DNA of 64,000 nt from Fodinibius salipaludis (lineage in GTDB: Bacteria; Bacteroidota; Rhodothermia; Balneolales; Balneolaceae), in assembly GCF_002287075.1 (NCBI RefSeq), contig NZ_NSKE01000006.1, positions 62,001 through 126,000 on the forward strand. The letters are read 5' to 3'. The notes under the pieces were generated by a model. The model was not told the origin of the DNA and searched no databases. It was given only the letters and a program-made list of their open reading frames with translations. Positions 24,950 through 33,980 of this stretch are shown one piece after another. The translations under genes were made by a program, and so were the position numbers. How positions within the stretch are numbered: the first letter of the stretch is position 1; each line of letters begins with the position of its first letter.

Positions 24950-26167
24950 ATGAAGAGTATAAAAAATATCAGTGTTGTCGTTTTATTGGTACTGGTTTTT
25001 GCCAGCTGTACCCAAACCAACCAGTACCAACAACAGGCAAATGATCTTGCAGAAAAAGTGATTATAGTGGACGGACATATTGATGTCCCCTATCAGTTAA
25101 AAGACGAATGGGTAAATATTTCGAAGGCAGCGCCAGAACTGGACTTTGATTATCCCCGAGCAAAGGAAGGTGGCTTAGATGCCCCGTTCATGTCTATATA
25201 TATCCCGGTAGAATATCAGGAAACCGGTGGCGCTAAAGCTGCGGCCGACAGCCTTGTCGATATGATGGAGGGTATTGCCAATGATAATCCCGATAAGTTT
25301 GCTATCGCTACGTCACCTGAAGAGATACAAAACAACTTTGAAAAAGGAGTGATTTCACTGCCAATGGGGATCGAGAACGGAGCTCCTGTAGGAGAAGATT
25401 TATCTGATGTGCAATACTTCTATGATCGTGGCGTCCGCTATATTACCCTTGCTCATGCTAAGGACAACCGTCTCAGTGACTCTTCCTATGATACAACCGC
25501 TGATACTCATAATGGGTTAAGCGATTATGGTGAGGAAGTAGTGACAGAGATGAACCGATTGGGTATGATGGTAGATGTATCCCACATTACCGACAGCGCG
25601 TTTTATGACGTCATGGATGTAACAGAAGCACCGGTTGTGGCAACGCATTCTTCTTGCAGGCACTTTACCCCCGGATTTGAACGGAATATGAGTGATGACC
25701 TTATTAAGCGGCTTGGGAAAAATAATGGTGTTATCATGATTAACTTTGGGTCTACGTTTTTAGATAGTGCTTCTCAAAATAGCCAGGAAAAGGTGCGAGA
25801 GGAAATGGCACAACTAATAGAAGAAAAAGAGTTGGATCCAGAAAGTGAAGAGGCAGATAAATTCCGATCAAAATATTTTCAAGAGAACTTTCAATTTAGT
25901 ACTGTAGAGAAAGTAGCTGATCATATCGATCATGTTGTTGATCTGGTAGGCGTAGATCATGTAGGACTCGGCTCAGATTACGACGGTGTTGGTCCAACAC
26001 TACCAAATGGGCTTAAAGATGTATCTACCTACCCCAACCTCTTCGCTGAGCTCTTAGAACGTGGATATACGGAAGAGGAAATTGAAAAAATTGCCTCCGG
26101 TAATATTTTCAGGGTGTGGAACAAAGTAAATGAAGTTGCTGATAACATGCAGGAATCAGATAATTAA
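24950..26167 (+). CDS. membrane dipeptidase (peptidase M19), lipoprotein
   Basis: 405 residues. A lipobox (VFASC, Cys20) marks a lipoprotein. The M19 core is clear: IIVDGHIDVPYQL (first zinc ligands HxD), LPMGIENGAP (Glu bridging the zinc ions), VDVSHITDSAF, VVATHSSCRHFT (His ligands) and VDHVGLGSDYDGVG near the end. M19 enzymes split dipeptides, including those with a C-terminal D-residue, in the periplasm. The gene just downstream encodes a D-threonine-aldolase-like enzyme, which suggests a joint role in using D-amino-acid-containing peptides, although a terminator hairpin separates them. Confidence 0.93.
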   Translation: MKSIKNISVVVLLVLVFASCTQTNQYQQQANDLAEKVIIVDGHIDVPYQLKDEWVNISKAAPELDFDYPRAKEGGLDAPFMSIYIPVEYQETGGAKAAADSLVDMMEGIANDNPDKFAIATSPEEIQNNFEKGVISLPMGIENGAPVGEDLSDVQYFYDRGVRYITLAHAKDNRLSDSSYDTTADTHNGLSDYGEEVVTEMNRLGMMVDVSHITDSAFYDVMDVTEAPVVATHSSCRHFTPGFERNMSDDLIKRLGKNNGVIMINFGSTFLDSASQNSQEKVREEMAQLIEEKELDPESEEADKFRSKYFQENFQFSTVEKVADHIDHVVDLVGVDHVGLGSDYDGVGPTLPNGLKDVSTYPNLFAELLERGYTEEEIEKIASGNIFRVWNKVNEVADNMQESDN

Positions 26168-26187
26168 TCCTTTCGTATTATATAGTA

Positions 26188-26224
26188 AGCCCTGGCTGGA
26201 GAATATTCAGTCGGGGCTTTTTAA
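26188..26224 (+). terminator. Rho-independent terminator after the dipeptidase gene
   Basis: AAGCCC with TGGCTG pairs with CAGTCGGGGCTT, separated by a short AT loop and followed by T residues at 26219-26222. It is a good stem with one bulge. Confidence 0.65.
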
Positions 26225-26245
26225 ATCCCAAATAAATTTATACCC

Positions 26246-27340
26246 ATGCAAAAGATAACTACCCCTACCCTTCTGTTGGATGAAGGTATTTGCAAGGCTA
26301 ACATCAGGCGGATGGCTGAAAAAGCTCAACACCACAATTTGCGTTTTAAGCCTCATATGAAGACCCATCAATCGGCACAGGTGGGAGAATGGATAAAGGA
26401 TGCTGGCGTTACAGCTATTACGGTTTCTTCTATAGATATGGCACATTATTTTGCCCAAAACGGCTGGAAAGATATAACCATCGCTTTTCCCTGTAATGTT
26501 GGCCGAACTCAAGAGTTAAACAAGCTTGCGCAAAACATTACCCTCACATTACTAATTAATAAACCAGAAACGGCCCATCAGTTAGAAACCCATCTTACGA
26601 GTACACTTAATACCTACATCGAAATTGATACCGGATCAGCCAGATCAGGGTTGGCTTCTGATGATATTAGAGCAATAAAAGAACTAATAACTGTCATCCA
26701 AAAAACGAAATTTATCAACTGGGTTGGATTCTATTCCCATGCCGGCCATTCCTACAGCTGTCGTTCAGAACAGGAAATATCAGAGGTTCAACATTCTATC
26801 GTCAAACAGTTCAATAATTTAAAAAAATGTATCAACCCTGATTTTGGGACTTTTGAAATATGCTCCGGGGATACCCCTTGTTGTTCCGTTGCTAATAATT
26901 TTGGTCCTATTGACGCTATAAGTCCGGGAAATTTTGTGTTTTATGATCTCATGCAAACCCAAATTGGTAGCTGTACACCTACTGATATTGCTGTTGCAAT
27001 GGTTTGCCCTGTTGTAGATAAGTATCCCAAAAGAAATGAACTCATTATTCACGGCGGAGCGGTTCACTTCTCCAAAGAATCAATGACTAAGAATGGGCTT
27101 ACTCATTATGGGGCGGTCGCACAAAAGATTGACAACCATTGGAAACCCTTGGATACTGCATCACATCTTGTAAAACTCTCCCAAGAGCATGGTGTTATTT
27201 GTTGTTCTGATGTTATATTCAAGAGTTATGACATCGGTGATGCTATAACCATCCTACCCATACATTCCTGCCTTACCGCTAATCTTATGAGCCAATATCA
27301 ATTAACGGATAAAAATGGAACACAGGTAAATATGATGTAA
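26246..27340 (+). CDS. D-threonine aldolase / D-serine dehydratase-like PLP enzyme
   Basis: 364 residues. The fold-type III (alanine-racemase-like) barrel is recognisable: ITTPTLLLDEGICKANI, then RFKPHMKTHQSAQVGEW with the PLP lysine in KTH, TYIEIDTGSARSGL, GFYSHAGHSY, and GAVHFSKESM. The C-terminal part with EHGVICCSDV and ILPIHSCLTANLM carries the His and Cys that bind the divalent metal in D-threonine aldolase and DSD1-type D-serine dehydratase. It acts on beta-hydroxy D-amino acids in the cytoplasm. The start is the ATG at 26246, 79 bases after the dipeptidase stop. Confidence 0.88.
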   Translation: MQKITTPTLLLDEGICKANIRRMAEKAQHHNLRFKPHMKTHQSAQVGEWIKDAGVTAITVSSIDMAHYFAQNGWKDITIAFPCNVGRTQELNKLAQNITLTLLINKPETAHQLETHLTSTLNTYIEIDTGSARSGLASDDIRAIKELITVIQKTKFINWVGFYSHAGHSYSCRSEQEISEVQHSIVKQFNNLKKCINPDFGTFEICSGDTPCCSVANNFGPIDAISPGNFVFYDLMQTQIGSCTPTDIAVAMVCPVVDKYPKRNELIIHGGAVHFSKESMTKNGLTHYGAVAQKIDNHWKPLDTASHLVKLSQEHGVICCSDVIFKSYDIGDAITILPIHSCLTANLMSQYQLTDKNGTQVNMM

Positions 27341-27359
27341 TAATAAAAGCGCCTGAAAT

Positions 27360-29282
27360 TTATTTCGCTTTATATAACCAAGCTTCAGAATTCTGAGATT
27401 GCCGGATATCTTTCATTGCCTTCTCGGCACTACCCAAATCATCAAAACCTTGGTAGGTAACCAAGTTGATATCTGTATCCGGCATCTTAATTATTGAGGA
27501 GTTAAATCCTTTTTCTGTCAGTTCCTGTTGATGGTTTTTAGCATTTTCCAATACCTCAAATGATCCGCCAACGATATAGTAGGTAGAAAGAGTGTCACTC
27601 TTTTCTTCGGCATCATTCTCAGATTCGGATGTTTCAGATTCTGAGTTTCTCGCTTGGGTTGTGGTATCTGCTCGATCCTCTACTTCTCCCCCAAGATTGA
27701 GTTCAACTTTTTCAGTCTTTACTTCCGGATCCTTAATAGCCTGTGGTGGATTCTGCTTATCATTTTCCTCATCTACCAAATCACTTTCAGTATTATCAGA
27801 TTCTTGATCATTACTTTGTTCTTTTTTCTCAGATTCCGCTTTGTCTTCTTCCTGTTCTTCCTCCGGTTCACCATCAAACATTTCCTGGAGATCTTCATCT
27901 TTTTCACGATTCATGATTTCTTGTCCTTCCGAAGCCTCTTCCTGCATTCGTTTTCGTTCGTCCCGTAGAACCTCATATTTATTCCTGAAATCATCCCTGC
28001 CATACCGATCGGGTATAGTAGGTTCTAAGGAGGCCTGGATTAATATTACAAGCTCCCTCATTTGGTAATCATGGGACTCATAGCCAAAAAGGTATCGCAA
28101 TCCAAAAAACCATGGCGGCAAATCTTTTAAAATGGGAATACCCCGTCGTACATCGGCTTTTTCCGTCCTATATAAACCTGCAATTACTGTTGCTTCTCCA
28201 TCCAGCAAGAGAGCCTGCGTAGTGGCTTCTTGTTTGTTAATAATTGTACTTACCGGATCGGGCTGAGCTGATGATCTTTCTGCATCAATATTAAGATGAA
28301 TAAAAGTCGTATCCTGCTGGGTAATTACCTGTGGTGTAACCGTAAGAATAGTACCAACCGAGAAAAAATTTTCAACAACATTGCCGGCAATATCCCGCTG
28401 TTTAATTGAAAAGTCCTGTCCTACTTGAATATTCCCTTCCTGTCCATCCATCACTTTAACAGTGGGAGAGGCAAGAATCTCACCCAGGTTATCCGCCTCA
28501 AAAGCACTGAATAGTGCTTGTACATCAATTCCGCTATTCCCAATCTCACCAACATTGACTAATGCGCTAAATACGTCCTGAGAAACGTTCTGTGCACCTT
28601 TTGAATTTACTTGTACAAAGGGGCCGTCAAACTCTGAGCTGGGAACCTGTCCCCCGCCTTGTCCGCCTTGACCGCCAACTTGACCGCCACCTTGACCGCC
28701 ACCTTGACCGCCACCTTGGGCATCAAGTACAGATTCAGGCACATTTTCTGATATCGTGGACCAATCTACACCAATTTCTTGCAGGGCACGACGGTTCCCT
28801 TCAAAAAAGATAGCATTAATTCTAACTTCATGTGTTTGAGTAGTCGCTATTGGTCCCTCACCTTCTCCACCTCCCGTTGCTGTTTGAGGCGCTGCCTGGC
28901 CTTTTTCTTCGGCTTCTAAAGATTCACGGGTTACAATCTCAAAAAACTCCTGTTTGTCTATTAAGTGGAGCTCGTTAACACGCAAAATTAGCTTTAAGGC
29001 ATCCATCCAATGCATAGGTGATACCGCAATACCAATTTCCCCCTCTACATTCGTACGATTAATAATCGCTTTTCCTCTGAACTTTTGTGAAAACTCGTTG
29101 ATAACATCAACAGCACGAGCAAATGAGGTAGTTCTGTCAAATCGAACGAGCTCTTCAGGATTTGTATATTCTCTATACTCTGCAGGCAGATTGTCTCGAT
29201 TTTGACTATTCACACTCCCAATAGCAACAAATAGAAGTGCCAGTGTAAGAAGTATCGTTTTTTGGTATCTAAAAAGTTTCAT
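27360..29282 (-). CDS. pilQ: secretin (PilQ/GspD family) with C-terminal SPOR domain
   Basis: About 640 residues from the ATG at 29282, one base after the stop of the PilO-like gene; this start gives a proper signal peptide (LLTLALLFVAIGSVNSQ), whereas the longer frame to 29315 adds a nonsense leader. An N-terminal secretin N-domain (residues about 40-110) is followed by a Gly/Gln repeat linker, then the secretin core with EILASPTVKVMDGQEGNIQVGQ, GTILTVTPQVI, EATVIAGLYR, and ILKDLPPWFFGLRYLFG. A long acidic linker (about 440-560) leads to a SPOR-type peptidoglycan-binding domain (TYYIVGGSFEVLENA to the end). Secretins form the outer-membrane gate for pili or secreted substrates. A SPOR domain at the end of a secretin is unusual. 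Confidence 0.88.
   Translation of the reverse strand: MKLFRYQKTILLTLALLFVAIGSVNSQNRDNLPAEYREYTNPEELVRFDRTTSFARAVDVINEFSQKFRGKAIINRTNVEGEIGIAVSPMHWMDALKLILRVNELHLIDKQEFFEIVTRESLEAEEKGQAAPQTATGGGEGEGPIATTQTHEVRINAIFFEGNRRALQEIGVDWSTISENVPESVLDAQGGGQGGGQGGGQVGGQGGQGGGQVPSSEFDGPFVQVNSKGAQNVSQDVFSALVNVGEIGNSGIDVQALFSAFEADNLGEILASPTVKVMDGQEGNIQVGQDFSIKQRDIAGNVVENFFSVGTILTVTPQVITQQDTTFIHLNIDAERSSAQPDPVSTIINKQEATTQALLLDGEATVIAGLYRTEKADVRRGIPILKDLPPWFFGLRYLFGYESHDYQMRELVILIQASLEPTIPDRYGRDDFRNKYEVLRDERKRMQEEASEGQEIMNREKDEDLQEMFDGEPEEEQEEDKAESEKKEQSNDQESDNTESDLVDEENDKQNPPQAIKDPEVKTEKVELNLGGEVEDRADTTTQARNSESETSESENDAEEKSDTLSTYYIVGGSFEVLENAKNHQQELTEKGFNSSIIKMPDTDINLVTYQGFDDLGSAEKAMKDIRQSQNSEAWLYKAK
28650..28720 (-). 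repeat. in-gene tandem repeat coding a Gly-Gln linker
   Basis: A 12-base unit, on the + strand ACCTTGACCGCC, repeated about four to five times with small changes, codes for GGGQ units inside the secretin. It is a simple repeat that can change length by slippage. Confidence 0.75.
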
Positions 29283-29283
29283 A

Positions 29284-30162
29284 TTAATCACTGCTTTCAT
29301 TTTCATCTTCATCATTATTGACCTGCAAGGTTATTCGCTCAACGATTCCACCTTTATTAAGAGTAAAAGAAGCGGTTCCTTCATCAATATTTATTGAGGA
29401 AAGTTCTCCGAGATAAACTTCGTCCCCTTCAGAAAGTCGTTGCATCATCCCCTGTTGATCCAGTAAAAAGATCTTATTAGAACTGATCGCCAAAAGCTCA
29501 CTATTTTCTATATTAACAAGATTATCCTCATTTTCTTCAACTGATCTTATTAATGGATAGAATGGATTATTTACAGATCCAAGTAAATTATTTCTAATTG
29601 CTAAGTCCGCTTCACCCAATAACTTCACACGGTCATAAAAACTTTGTAGAGAAAACTGATAATTAACTTTTCCGTAGGATTCGAGTTCATTAACAGGATT
29701 AACATTAACCCCTCCAACTTTATTTAATGGCTTGCTTAATTCGATTTGACGAATAAAATTTACAAAATTACGGTAATATCCCTGTCCGGTAACCTGCATC
29801 GAAATAACCCCATATTTATCATAGGTCGTCGAATCTGAAAAACTAAACGCAAACTCCGTATATGCTGATCCGGTACTTACCCTATCCAAAAAGTCATATA
29901 CTCTGTCCTCATTACTATTGGGATATAATCCTTTCTTATAATTATTGAAAAAATTTGTAGCCTCCCTGAATTGATTTTCAAGCCTTGGCAATTGATCAGC
30001 TTTTTGCTGTTTCTGTGTTAAATTCTGACGCGTTTGTTCAACGTTTTCTTCCAACTCTTCCAGCTTTGGCTGTTGATAAAAATAAATATAGCTCCATCCA
30101 CCTCCTATAAAAGTGGTTAAGACGACAAGAAGAATAATTGTATTTCGTATACCGTAGGACAT
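29284..30162 (-). CDS. pilO: PilO-like inner-membrane protein with PilP-like C-terminal domain
   Basis: 292 residues: one transmembrane helix (about 8-27), a periplasmic coiled coil (KLEELEENVEQTRQNLTQKQ), then a PilO-type ferredoxin-like domain with YDFLDRVSTG and GQGYYRNFVNFIRQIELS. The last 80 residues (ELLAISSNKIFLLDQQGMMQ, EGDEVYLGELSSI) look like the homology-region domain of GspC/PilP, the part that contacts the secretin. This fusion would replace the separate pilP gene, which is absent. Directly upstream is the fused pilMN gene (18-base gap) and downstream the secretin. Confidence 0.75.
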   Translation of the reverse strand: MSYGIRNTIILLVVLTTFIGGGWSYIYFYQQPKLEELEENVEQTRQNLTQKQQKADQLPRLENQFREATNFFNNYKKGLYPNSNEDRVYDFLDRVSTGSAYTEFAFSFSDSTTYDKYGVISMQVTGQGYYRNFVNFIRQIELSKPLNKVGGVNVNPVNELESYGKVNYQFSLQSFYDRVKLLGEADLAIRNNLLGSVNNPFYPLIRSVEENEDNLVNIENSELLAISSNKIFLLDQQGMMQRLSEGDEVYLGELSSINIDEGTASFTLNKGGIVERITLQVNNDEDENESSD

Positions 30163-30180
30163 ATATCGTATTTTACTAAA

Positions 30181-31872
30181 TTATTTACCTATCAGACTTT
30201 TAACTTCTTCTGGAGATGAAGGGGAATAAATAGAATCAGATTTGGCAAAAGATTGTATCAGGATTGAAAATGTATATACCTGCTGTTCACGGATTTCCTC
30301 ATTATCAACACTTTGCAGTGTTGCCTCATCAAATATATTTACAATTCGGGGAATTCTATTTCTATACAAAGTATATCCTTGAATAAAGGTCCCATTTCCT
30401 GACTGGGAAAAAGAGGTTATCCAGGTATTGCCTACAGATTGAATGCCTTTATTAAGCAGATCAAGTTTGGCAGACCACTCCTTACTACCTTGAGTCAGGG
30501 TATCTAACATCGTCAGCTTTTCTTTCAATACCGACAAATCTTGCTGTAAAACATCCACTTCGTTTACAATAGGCTCTAATCGTTCGAGCTGAGAGTTCAT
30601 TTGATTTAATTCACTCTCATAAGAGTCTATCTGCTGGACATTCTGATTATAGAAGTAGTTGAAAGTTATTGGAGTTAAAAATATCAGAAATAGAATAAGC
30701 ATTCCGTGCCACTGCAGCTGGAATATTTTTTGGCGGTCTTCAACATATTTTGGAACAAATGATAATTTTGGAAAGACCTCATCTTTTACTCCCGATGCGG
30801 CCAATGCTGAACCAATAGCAGTTGTAAAAGATGGGATACTCGAGGGATCGACGCTCTCACTGTCAATAAACTCATCTTTCAGCAACAGATTTTCAACATG
30901 GATGTCAGGAAAGTTCTGCATAAAGAAATCTACCGCATCACTTCCCCTGGTATTATTCGCCAAAAGGATGCGATCCAAACTGGGTACTTCTCCAGTGTCA
31001 AGCTGGAAAAGTATCTTACTGAATACCGTATTCATGAAGGATTTCTTCTCAGTCCCTTCATTAATTATAGGAGAAACAAGCCAAATCTCTTCTCCCTTCA
31101 TAAAAACAACGCGGCAGGTTTCTTTCCCAAACTGGATAATACCAGTCATTTCATCGGGATCGAGCTCATAATTGGCTCTTACTAATCCAACAAGTGCAAT
31201 CTCATCAGGGATAACATTTTGTATCGCAAGTTTTCCCGTATAAAGCTCCCGAGCCCTGTTTACAGCTTTTAAAGTAATTGACTCATCCTCAACAGAGCCC
31301 AGTAAAAGTGATCCATCCTTACGAACTTCATAAGAATAATTATCAGGGGATTTAGGAGTGCCGTAGATAGATTCAAGCTTATCTTCAAGATCTTGTCTAA
31401 GATCTTTCTTTTTAACCTCAGAAAAATCTGTATCTCTTATAACCTGAAAAATCGTATGTCCCGCAGGTATATTTAATCCCAAATATACTTTCTCATTGCT
31501 GATATCAGAGAGAATATCATAAATTAGAAGCTCATTAGACTGAGGCACGTCGGCTTCTTCCACCATATCAAGCTCCATTTCCTCATCCTCTTCCTCATCT
31601 AACCCAGATAAATCCAGTTCTTCTTCAAGATCCTTAGACTGTTCTTCATCTTCTTCTAAACCAAATATCGAATCTGCATCCTCGTCTTCTTCAAAAACAT
31701 CGGTATCATCAGATTCTGCTTCAAGGTTACGTGACTGGCCCTCGATTTTTTCTACCAGTGAAAAGCGATCTAACTTAATAACTTTAACTGAATTCCCGTC
31801 TACCCGTAGTCTTGCCACACGGATGAGATCATCCTGTACTGCTAAACCAACATATTCATTTTTTCCAAACAT
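30181..31872 (-). CDS. PilM-PilN fusion protein of a type IV pilus machine
   Basis: 563 residues. The N-terminal region (1-355) is an actin-like PilM domain: FGKNEYVGLAVQDDLIRVARL at the start and GIIQFGKETCRVVFM in the middle, interrupted by a very acidic insertion at about 50-110 (runs of Asp/Glu). A single transmembrane helix at about 390-408 is followed by a PilN-type periplasmic coiled coil (SYESELNQMNSQLERLEPIV) and a small ferredoxin-like domain. In other bacteria PilM and PilN are separate and bind through the PilN tail; here they are joined head to tail, which would replace that interaction by a covalent link. Confidence 0.8.
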   Translation of the reverse strand: MFGKNEYVGLAVQDDLIRVARLRVDGNSVKVIKLDRFSLVEKIEGQSRNLEAESDDTDVFEEDEDADSIFGLEEDEEQSKDLEEELDLSGLDEEEDEEMELDMVEEADVPQSNELLIYDILSDISNEKVYLGLNIPAGHTIFQVIRDTDFSEVKKKDLRQDLEDKLESIYGTPKSPDNYSYEVRKDGSLLLGSVEDESITLKAVNRARELYTGKLAIQNVIPDEIALVGLVRANYELDPDEMTGIIQFGKETCRVVFMKGEEIWLVSPIINEGTEKKSFMNTVFSKILFQLDTGEVPSLDRILLANNTRGSDAVDFFMQNFPDIHVENLLLKDEFIDSESVDPSSIPSFTTAIGSALAASGVKDEVFPKLSFVPKYVEDRQKIFQLQWHGMLILFLIFLTPITFNYFYNQNVQQIDSYESELNQMNSQLERLEPIVNEVDVLQQDLSVLKEKLTMLDTLTQGSKEWSAKLDLLNKGIQSVGNTWITSFSQSGNGTFIQGYTLYRNRIPRIVNIFDEATLQSVDNEEIREQQVYTFSILIQSFAKSDSIYSPSSPEEVKSLIGK

Positions 31873-31895
31873 CCCGTAAAGTTATTGGTCGTAAA

Positions 31896-33146
31896 TTAAT
31901 ATTGAGCTTCTGAAATGAGCTGCTTCACTCGCTTTTTGTTATTGGCATTATTAATGGCTTCCTCCTTCGAAATTTTTCCAGCCTCATAAAGACGCTTCAG
32001 ATCCTGCTCCATCGTCATCATTCCCTGTTCGCCCCCCTCCATCAGCATCTGATAGATCTCATTAACATTATTGTTTCTGATAGCAGCTTTTACTGGGCTC
32101 GTAACCATTAAAACTTCTTTAGCCAACACACGTTTACCATCAAGGCTGGGAATCAATTTTTGACTTATCACACAGGTAAGAACATCTGCCAGACGTGTTC
32201 GCACGCGATTCTGCTCATCGGGCGGCACCTCCCCGAGAATACGCTCAATACTTTCCATTGCAGAGCTTGTATGCAGCGTACCAAATGTTTTATGACCCGA
32301 ATCTGTAATTTCAAGAGCAGTCATTATGGTCTCGGGGTCCCGGAGCTCACCAATAACAATAATATCAGGATCTTGACGTAGCGCCTGTATAGCCCCCTCC
32401 TTAAAAGACTTAACATCTCGTCCCACCTCACGATGGCGTACCACCGATTTTTTGGGTTCATGAACAAGTTCAACCGGAGAAGCAATTATAACGATATGTG
32501 AATCAACCGTACGGTTATTTGCATCAATTACCGTATCGAGCGTAGAAGACTTACCAGAGCCTGTAATTCCCGTTACAAGCGTCATACCGTACTTAAAATA
32601 TTTTAGGCTAAGCGCTTTTGCTATTTCTGGATGCAAATTAAGTCCCTTAAACGGACGAATTTCGTTATCGATTTTACGCATATTTAATGCCAAATGCTCC
32701 AAATCAAAATACATGTCGGCACGATAACGACGAGCACCTGATATTGAATCAGAACCCGACAAAGAATAGGAAAAGTCCAAATTCCGATGTTCCAACAGAT
32801 GCTCACGCTGGCTCGGCATTATTAGGTTGTGCAACAAAAAATCGGTTTCCAAAAGAGAAAACTCAGGAACACTTTTGTCAGGCGATTTATCCCCGTGGAT
32901 ACGATACCAAACCTTATTAGCACAGCCGGGCCCACCCAAATCGATATCAGAAGCTTCATTCTTGTACATCTTTTTGAGCAGGTTCTCAACGACATTCTGT
33001 AATTCGGCACGAGTTTCCTCATCCTGATTATCAATAATCTTGCCAATTTCTCGATGACGCTCCAATCCCTTTAAGCTATCTCTGAGCTGAGCAGAAAGCG
33101 GCTCTATAAGTTCTTTAACTCTATCCTTTTGTACCCCTACTTCCAT
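31896..33146 (-). CDS. pilT: PilT-like retraction ATPase of the type II/IV secretion ATPase family
   Basis: 416 residues. Walker A reads GITGSGKSSTL (Ile in place of the usual Pro), the Asp box and Walker B are in DPDIIVIGELRDPETIMTAL, and the His box in HKTFGTLHTSSA. ALEITDSGHKTFGTLHT and the end region with EQDLKRLYEAGKIS plus an AIRNNN segment are typical of PilT/PilU rather than PilB: there is no tetracysteine zinc site. A leading helical region of about 60 residues precedes the PAS-like N-domain. The protein would power pilus retraction or subunit disassembly. It lies between the cNMP-binding gene and pilMN. Confidence 0.88.
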   Translation of the reverse strand: MEVGVQKDRVKELIEPLSAQLRDSLKGLERHREIGKIIDNQDEETRAELQNVVENLLKKMYKNEASDIDLGGPGCANKVWYRIHGDKSPDKSVPEFSLLETDFLLHNLIMPSQREHLLEHRNLDFSYSLSGSDSISGARRYRADMYFDLEHLALNMRKIDNEIRPFKGLNLHPEIAKALSLKYFKYGMTLVTGITGSGKSSTLDTVIDANNRTVDSHIVIIASPVELVHEPKKSVVRHREVGRDVKSFKEGAIQALRQDPDIIVIGELRDPETIMTALEITDSGHKTFGTLHTSSAMESIERILGEVPPDEQNRVRTRLADVLTCVISQKLIPSLDGKRVLAKEVLMVTSPVKAAIRNNNVNEIYQMLMEGGEQGMMTMEQDLKRLYEAGKISKEEAINNANNKKRVKQLISEAQY

Positions 33147-33385
33147 CTATAATCTAAATTTTCATGTTAAGTCCATTAATAATGATAGTCTACTGTTAGT
33201 TAAGAACCATTACAAAGTCTTTTGTTACGAGATATTTTCATTAATGAACATACATCTGGTTATGAATCCATAACAAATGATCGGTATTCTTAATATACAC
33301 CATAAAACATTAAATATTTTTAATATTTCCAAAAATATTTTGTGGATATAAAGATTAAAGAACACAAGTTAGAACAAATAGAGTC

Positions 33386-33889
33386 TTACCAGCTACTATC
33401 TTCTAAAAGACGTTTTTTAAGCTGTAACAACTGCACATTCATATTACTGATCTTCTTCTGCTGAATCTCAATAATATTGCGAGTGAAAATATTGAACAGT
33501 TTTTCCGGTTTTTTACGGAAAAAGTTCAATGCTTCGTATCGTTCAAACTTGAGCAATTGTGATTCCCCCTCCGAAACCACTTTAGCCATTCTGTTATTTT
33601 TGCTAAAAAGAAAGGTTTCCCCCAAAAAACTACCTTTACTGAGTGTTGCAAGCTGGATATTATCTTTCCAAATAGAAACTTCGCCCTTTGAAATCAGATA
33701 AGCAGAATTTACATATTCCTCCTCATTAATGATTACATCATCCTGAACAAACCGTTCTTCCATTCCCAAGTTCAGGAATTCCATAATATCTTCGTAATGA
33801 AAGTTCCTTAATAATAAGGGCGGTTCTTTTAAAAACTGCCGAATATATTCGGGCGTTGCCTCTTTTTCTGCTTGATTATCAGTTGCCAT
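33386..33889 (-). CDS. stand-alone cyclic-nucleotide-binding domain protein
   Basis: 167 residues. The beta-barrel of the CNB/CRP fold is evident: VQDDVIINEEEYVNSAYLISKGEVSIW, then ATLSKGSFLGETFLF with the phosphate-binding loop GETFLF (canonical G-E-x-x-L), and MAKVVSEGESQLLKFERYEAL. There is no helix-turn-helix; instead a helical tail with IIEIQQKKISNMNVQLLQLKKRL (coiled-coil-like) ends the protein. It sits between the two motor ATPase genes, so I infer that it links a cyclic nucleotide signal to pilus motor activity. The conserved Arg of the phosphate cassette is replaced by Asn (KNNRMAK), so ligand preference may differ. Confidence 0.8.
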   Translation of the reverse strand: MATDNQAEKEATPEYIRQFLKEPPLLLRNFHYEDIMEFLNLGMEERFVQDDVIINEEEYVNSAYLISKGEVSIWKDNIQLATLSKGSFLGETFLFSKNNRMAKVVSEGESQLLKFERYEALNFFRKKPEKLFNIFTRNIIEIQQKKISNMNVQLLQLKKRLLEDSSW

Positions 33890-33980
33890 AACTTATCTCC
33901 AAATTTAACTTATGCTAACCCCTTATAGACATCACAATATTAACGATTATTTAGTTCTACCCTAAACGTCTAAGAGTATT

